Below are positions 51,636-52,092 of a stretch of 52,092 nucleotides of DNA, in pieces. Under the pieces are notes generated by a model. The model was not told where the DNA came from. It ran no database searches and saw only the letters and a list, made by a program, of their open reading frames with translations. The stretch lies in the NCBI GenBank assembly GCA_900143635.1, contig FREY01000019.1:1-52092 (forward strand), given 5' to 3'. Position 1 is the first letter of the stretch; each line of letters opens with the position of its first letter. The position numbers were made by a program, and so were the translations under genes. This DNA comes from Rhodobacteraceae bacterium Alg231-04. Its GTDB lineage: Bacteria > Pseudomonadota > Alphaproteobacteria > Rhodobacterales > Rhodobacteraceae.

Positions 51636-52092
51636 ATGAAATCGCGTACCAAAGTAGTGGTCATTGGCGGCGGCATTGCCGGTTGCTCAACGCTCTATCA
51701 TCTGACGCAGGAAGGCTGGAGCGATGTCGTTCTGGTCGAGCGCAACGAGCTCACCAGCGGCACCACCTGGCATTCGGCCGCGCAGGTCACCAACTTCGGC
51801 GGCAACCAGACCATGGTTGGTCTGAAGACCCACTCGATCAACCTCTACAAGAAGCTGTCCGAGAACCCCGAATACCCGATCAACTACCACCATGCGGACG
51901 GCGGCATCCGGCTGGCCAATACGCCCGAGCAGATGCAGGGCTACAAGCATTTTGCCTCGATGGCGCGCGGCATGGGGGTAGATCTGGAAGTGATCGACGC
52001 CGAGGAATGCGCGCGGCGCCATCCGCTGATTTCGACCACCAACCTCTTGGGCGGTCTCTGGGATCCCTTGGACGGTGATATCGACCCGGCGC
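51636..52092 (+). CDS. FAD-dependent dimethylglycine-dehydrogenase-like protein, 5' part only
   Basis: The window ends inside this gene; 152 codons are visible. It opens KSRTKVVVIGGGIAGCSTLYHL, a dinucleotide-binding fold. SGTTWHSAAQ (about 45-54) holds the histidine at the position where dimethylglycine and sarcosine dehydrogenases attach FAD, and the DGGIRLA region follows. The full family protein (about 800 residues, with a GcvT-like folate domain) demethylates dimethylglycine, passing the methyl group to tetrahydrofolate. GGAGAC lies before the ATG. With betC it points to use of choline-derived compounds. Confidence 0.82.
   Translation, partial: MKSRTKVVVIGGGIAGCSTLYHLTQEGWSDVVLVERNELTSGTTWHSAAQVTNFGGNQTMVGLKTHSINLYKKLSENPEYPINYHHADGGIRLANTPEQMQGYKHFASMARGMGVDLEVIDAEECARRHPLISTTNLLGGLWDPLDGDIDPA

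Noticed and set aside
1-52092. Prophage, insertion sequence or CRISPR array
   Set aside because: No integrase, transposase, phage structural gene, cas gene or regularly spaced repeat was seen; the dispersed repeat has only three unspaced copies.

Overview
This window reads as a chromosomal segment of a marine-type alphaproteobacterium, most likely a roseobacter-group member of the Rhodobacteraceae. The evidence is the high GC content, ATGA and TGATG gene overlaps, family-restricted proteins (DUF1523, a DUF6638-like protein, a GT14 enzyme with a long C-terminal extension), a glcDEF glycolate oxidase operon, a choline-sulfatase, and the start of a dimethylglycine-dehydrogenase-like gene. No prophage, insertion sequence, CRISPR array or rRNA was seen. 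All functional calls come from reading the translated sequence and recalling families; no database was searched.

Layout. 1-384: a T-poor non-coding stretch ending in a terminator. 385-3083 (minus): aminotransferase, sseA, smpB. 3151-8470: betC with a divergent GlxA-type regulator and a class A beta-lactamase, then an XRE-cupin regulator divergent from a BenE-type transporter across a perfect 14-bp inverted repeat. 8467-10002: a membrane-anchored FHA-like/trypsin protein. 10174-12024: ilvD with its terminator. 12210-14758: a sulfotransferase divergent from a GT14 glycosyltransferase. 14851-16269: ArsR regulator and ArsP-type permease. 16349-22428: a two-gene operon joining a giant FAD oxidoreductase/acetoacetate-decarboxylase-like fusion to a zinc-ribbon/class III cyclase/AAA/helical-repeat protein. 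22756-29909: seven co-directional genes, mostly of unknown function, around an AAA+ ATPase and a coiled-coil protein, headed by a perfect 10-bp palindrome. 30142-32738: cupin, gabD and a globin. 33015-35452: ECF sigma factor overlapping a membrane VWA protein. 35569-37014: Hsp20 and a secreted trypsin. 37089-41019: glcDEF. 41102-43163: DUF599, a small secreted protein, rlmH, rsfS. 43625-49882: leuCD, an HdeD-like protein, a membrane protein plus EEP-fold protein, leuB. 50055-50131: tRNA-Pro(CGG). 50469-end: a LysR regulator and the start of a dimethylglycine-dehydrogenase-like gene.

How the genes fit together. Housekeeping and biosynthetic genes (branched-chain amino acids: ilvD, leuB, leuC, leuD; translation quality control: smpB, rsfS, rlmH) alternate with accessory modules for organic osmolytes (choline sulfate, dimethylglycine), glycolate, toxicants (arsenical-type permease, beta-lactamase) and envelope or stress functions (ECF/VWA pair, two trypsin-like proteases, Hsp20). 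The best candidates for undescribed biology are the seven-gene AAA/coiled-coil/membrane cluster and the cyclase-AAA plus FAD/decarboxylase-like fusion operon beside it. They share an orientation and together fill about 13.6 kb. Several GC-rich hairpins sit between or after genes of the seven-gene cluster, and a dispersed repeat of about 27 bp occurs three times in the window.
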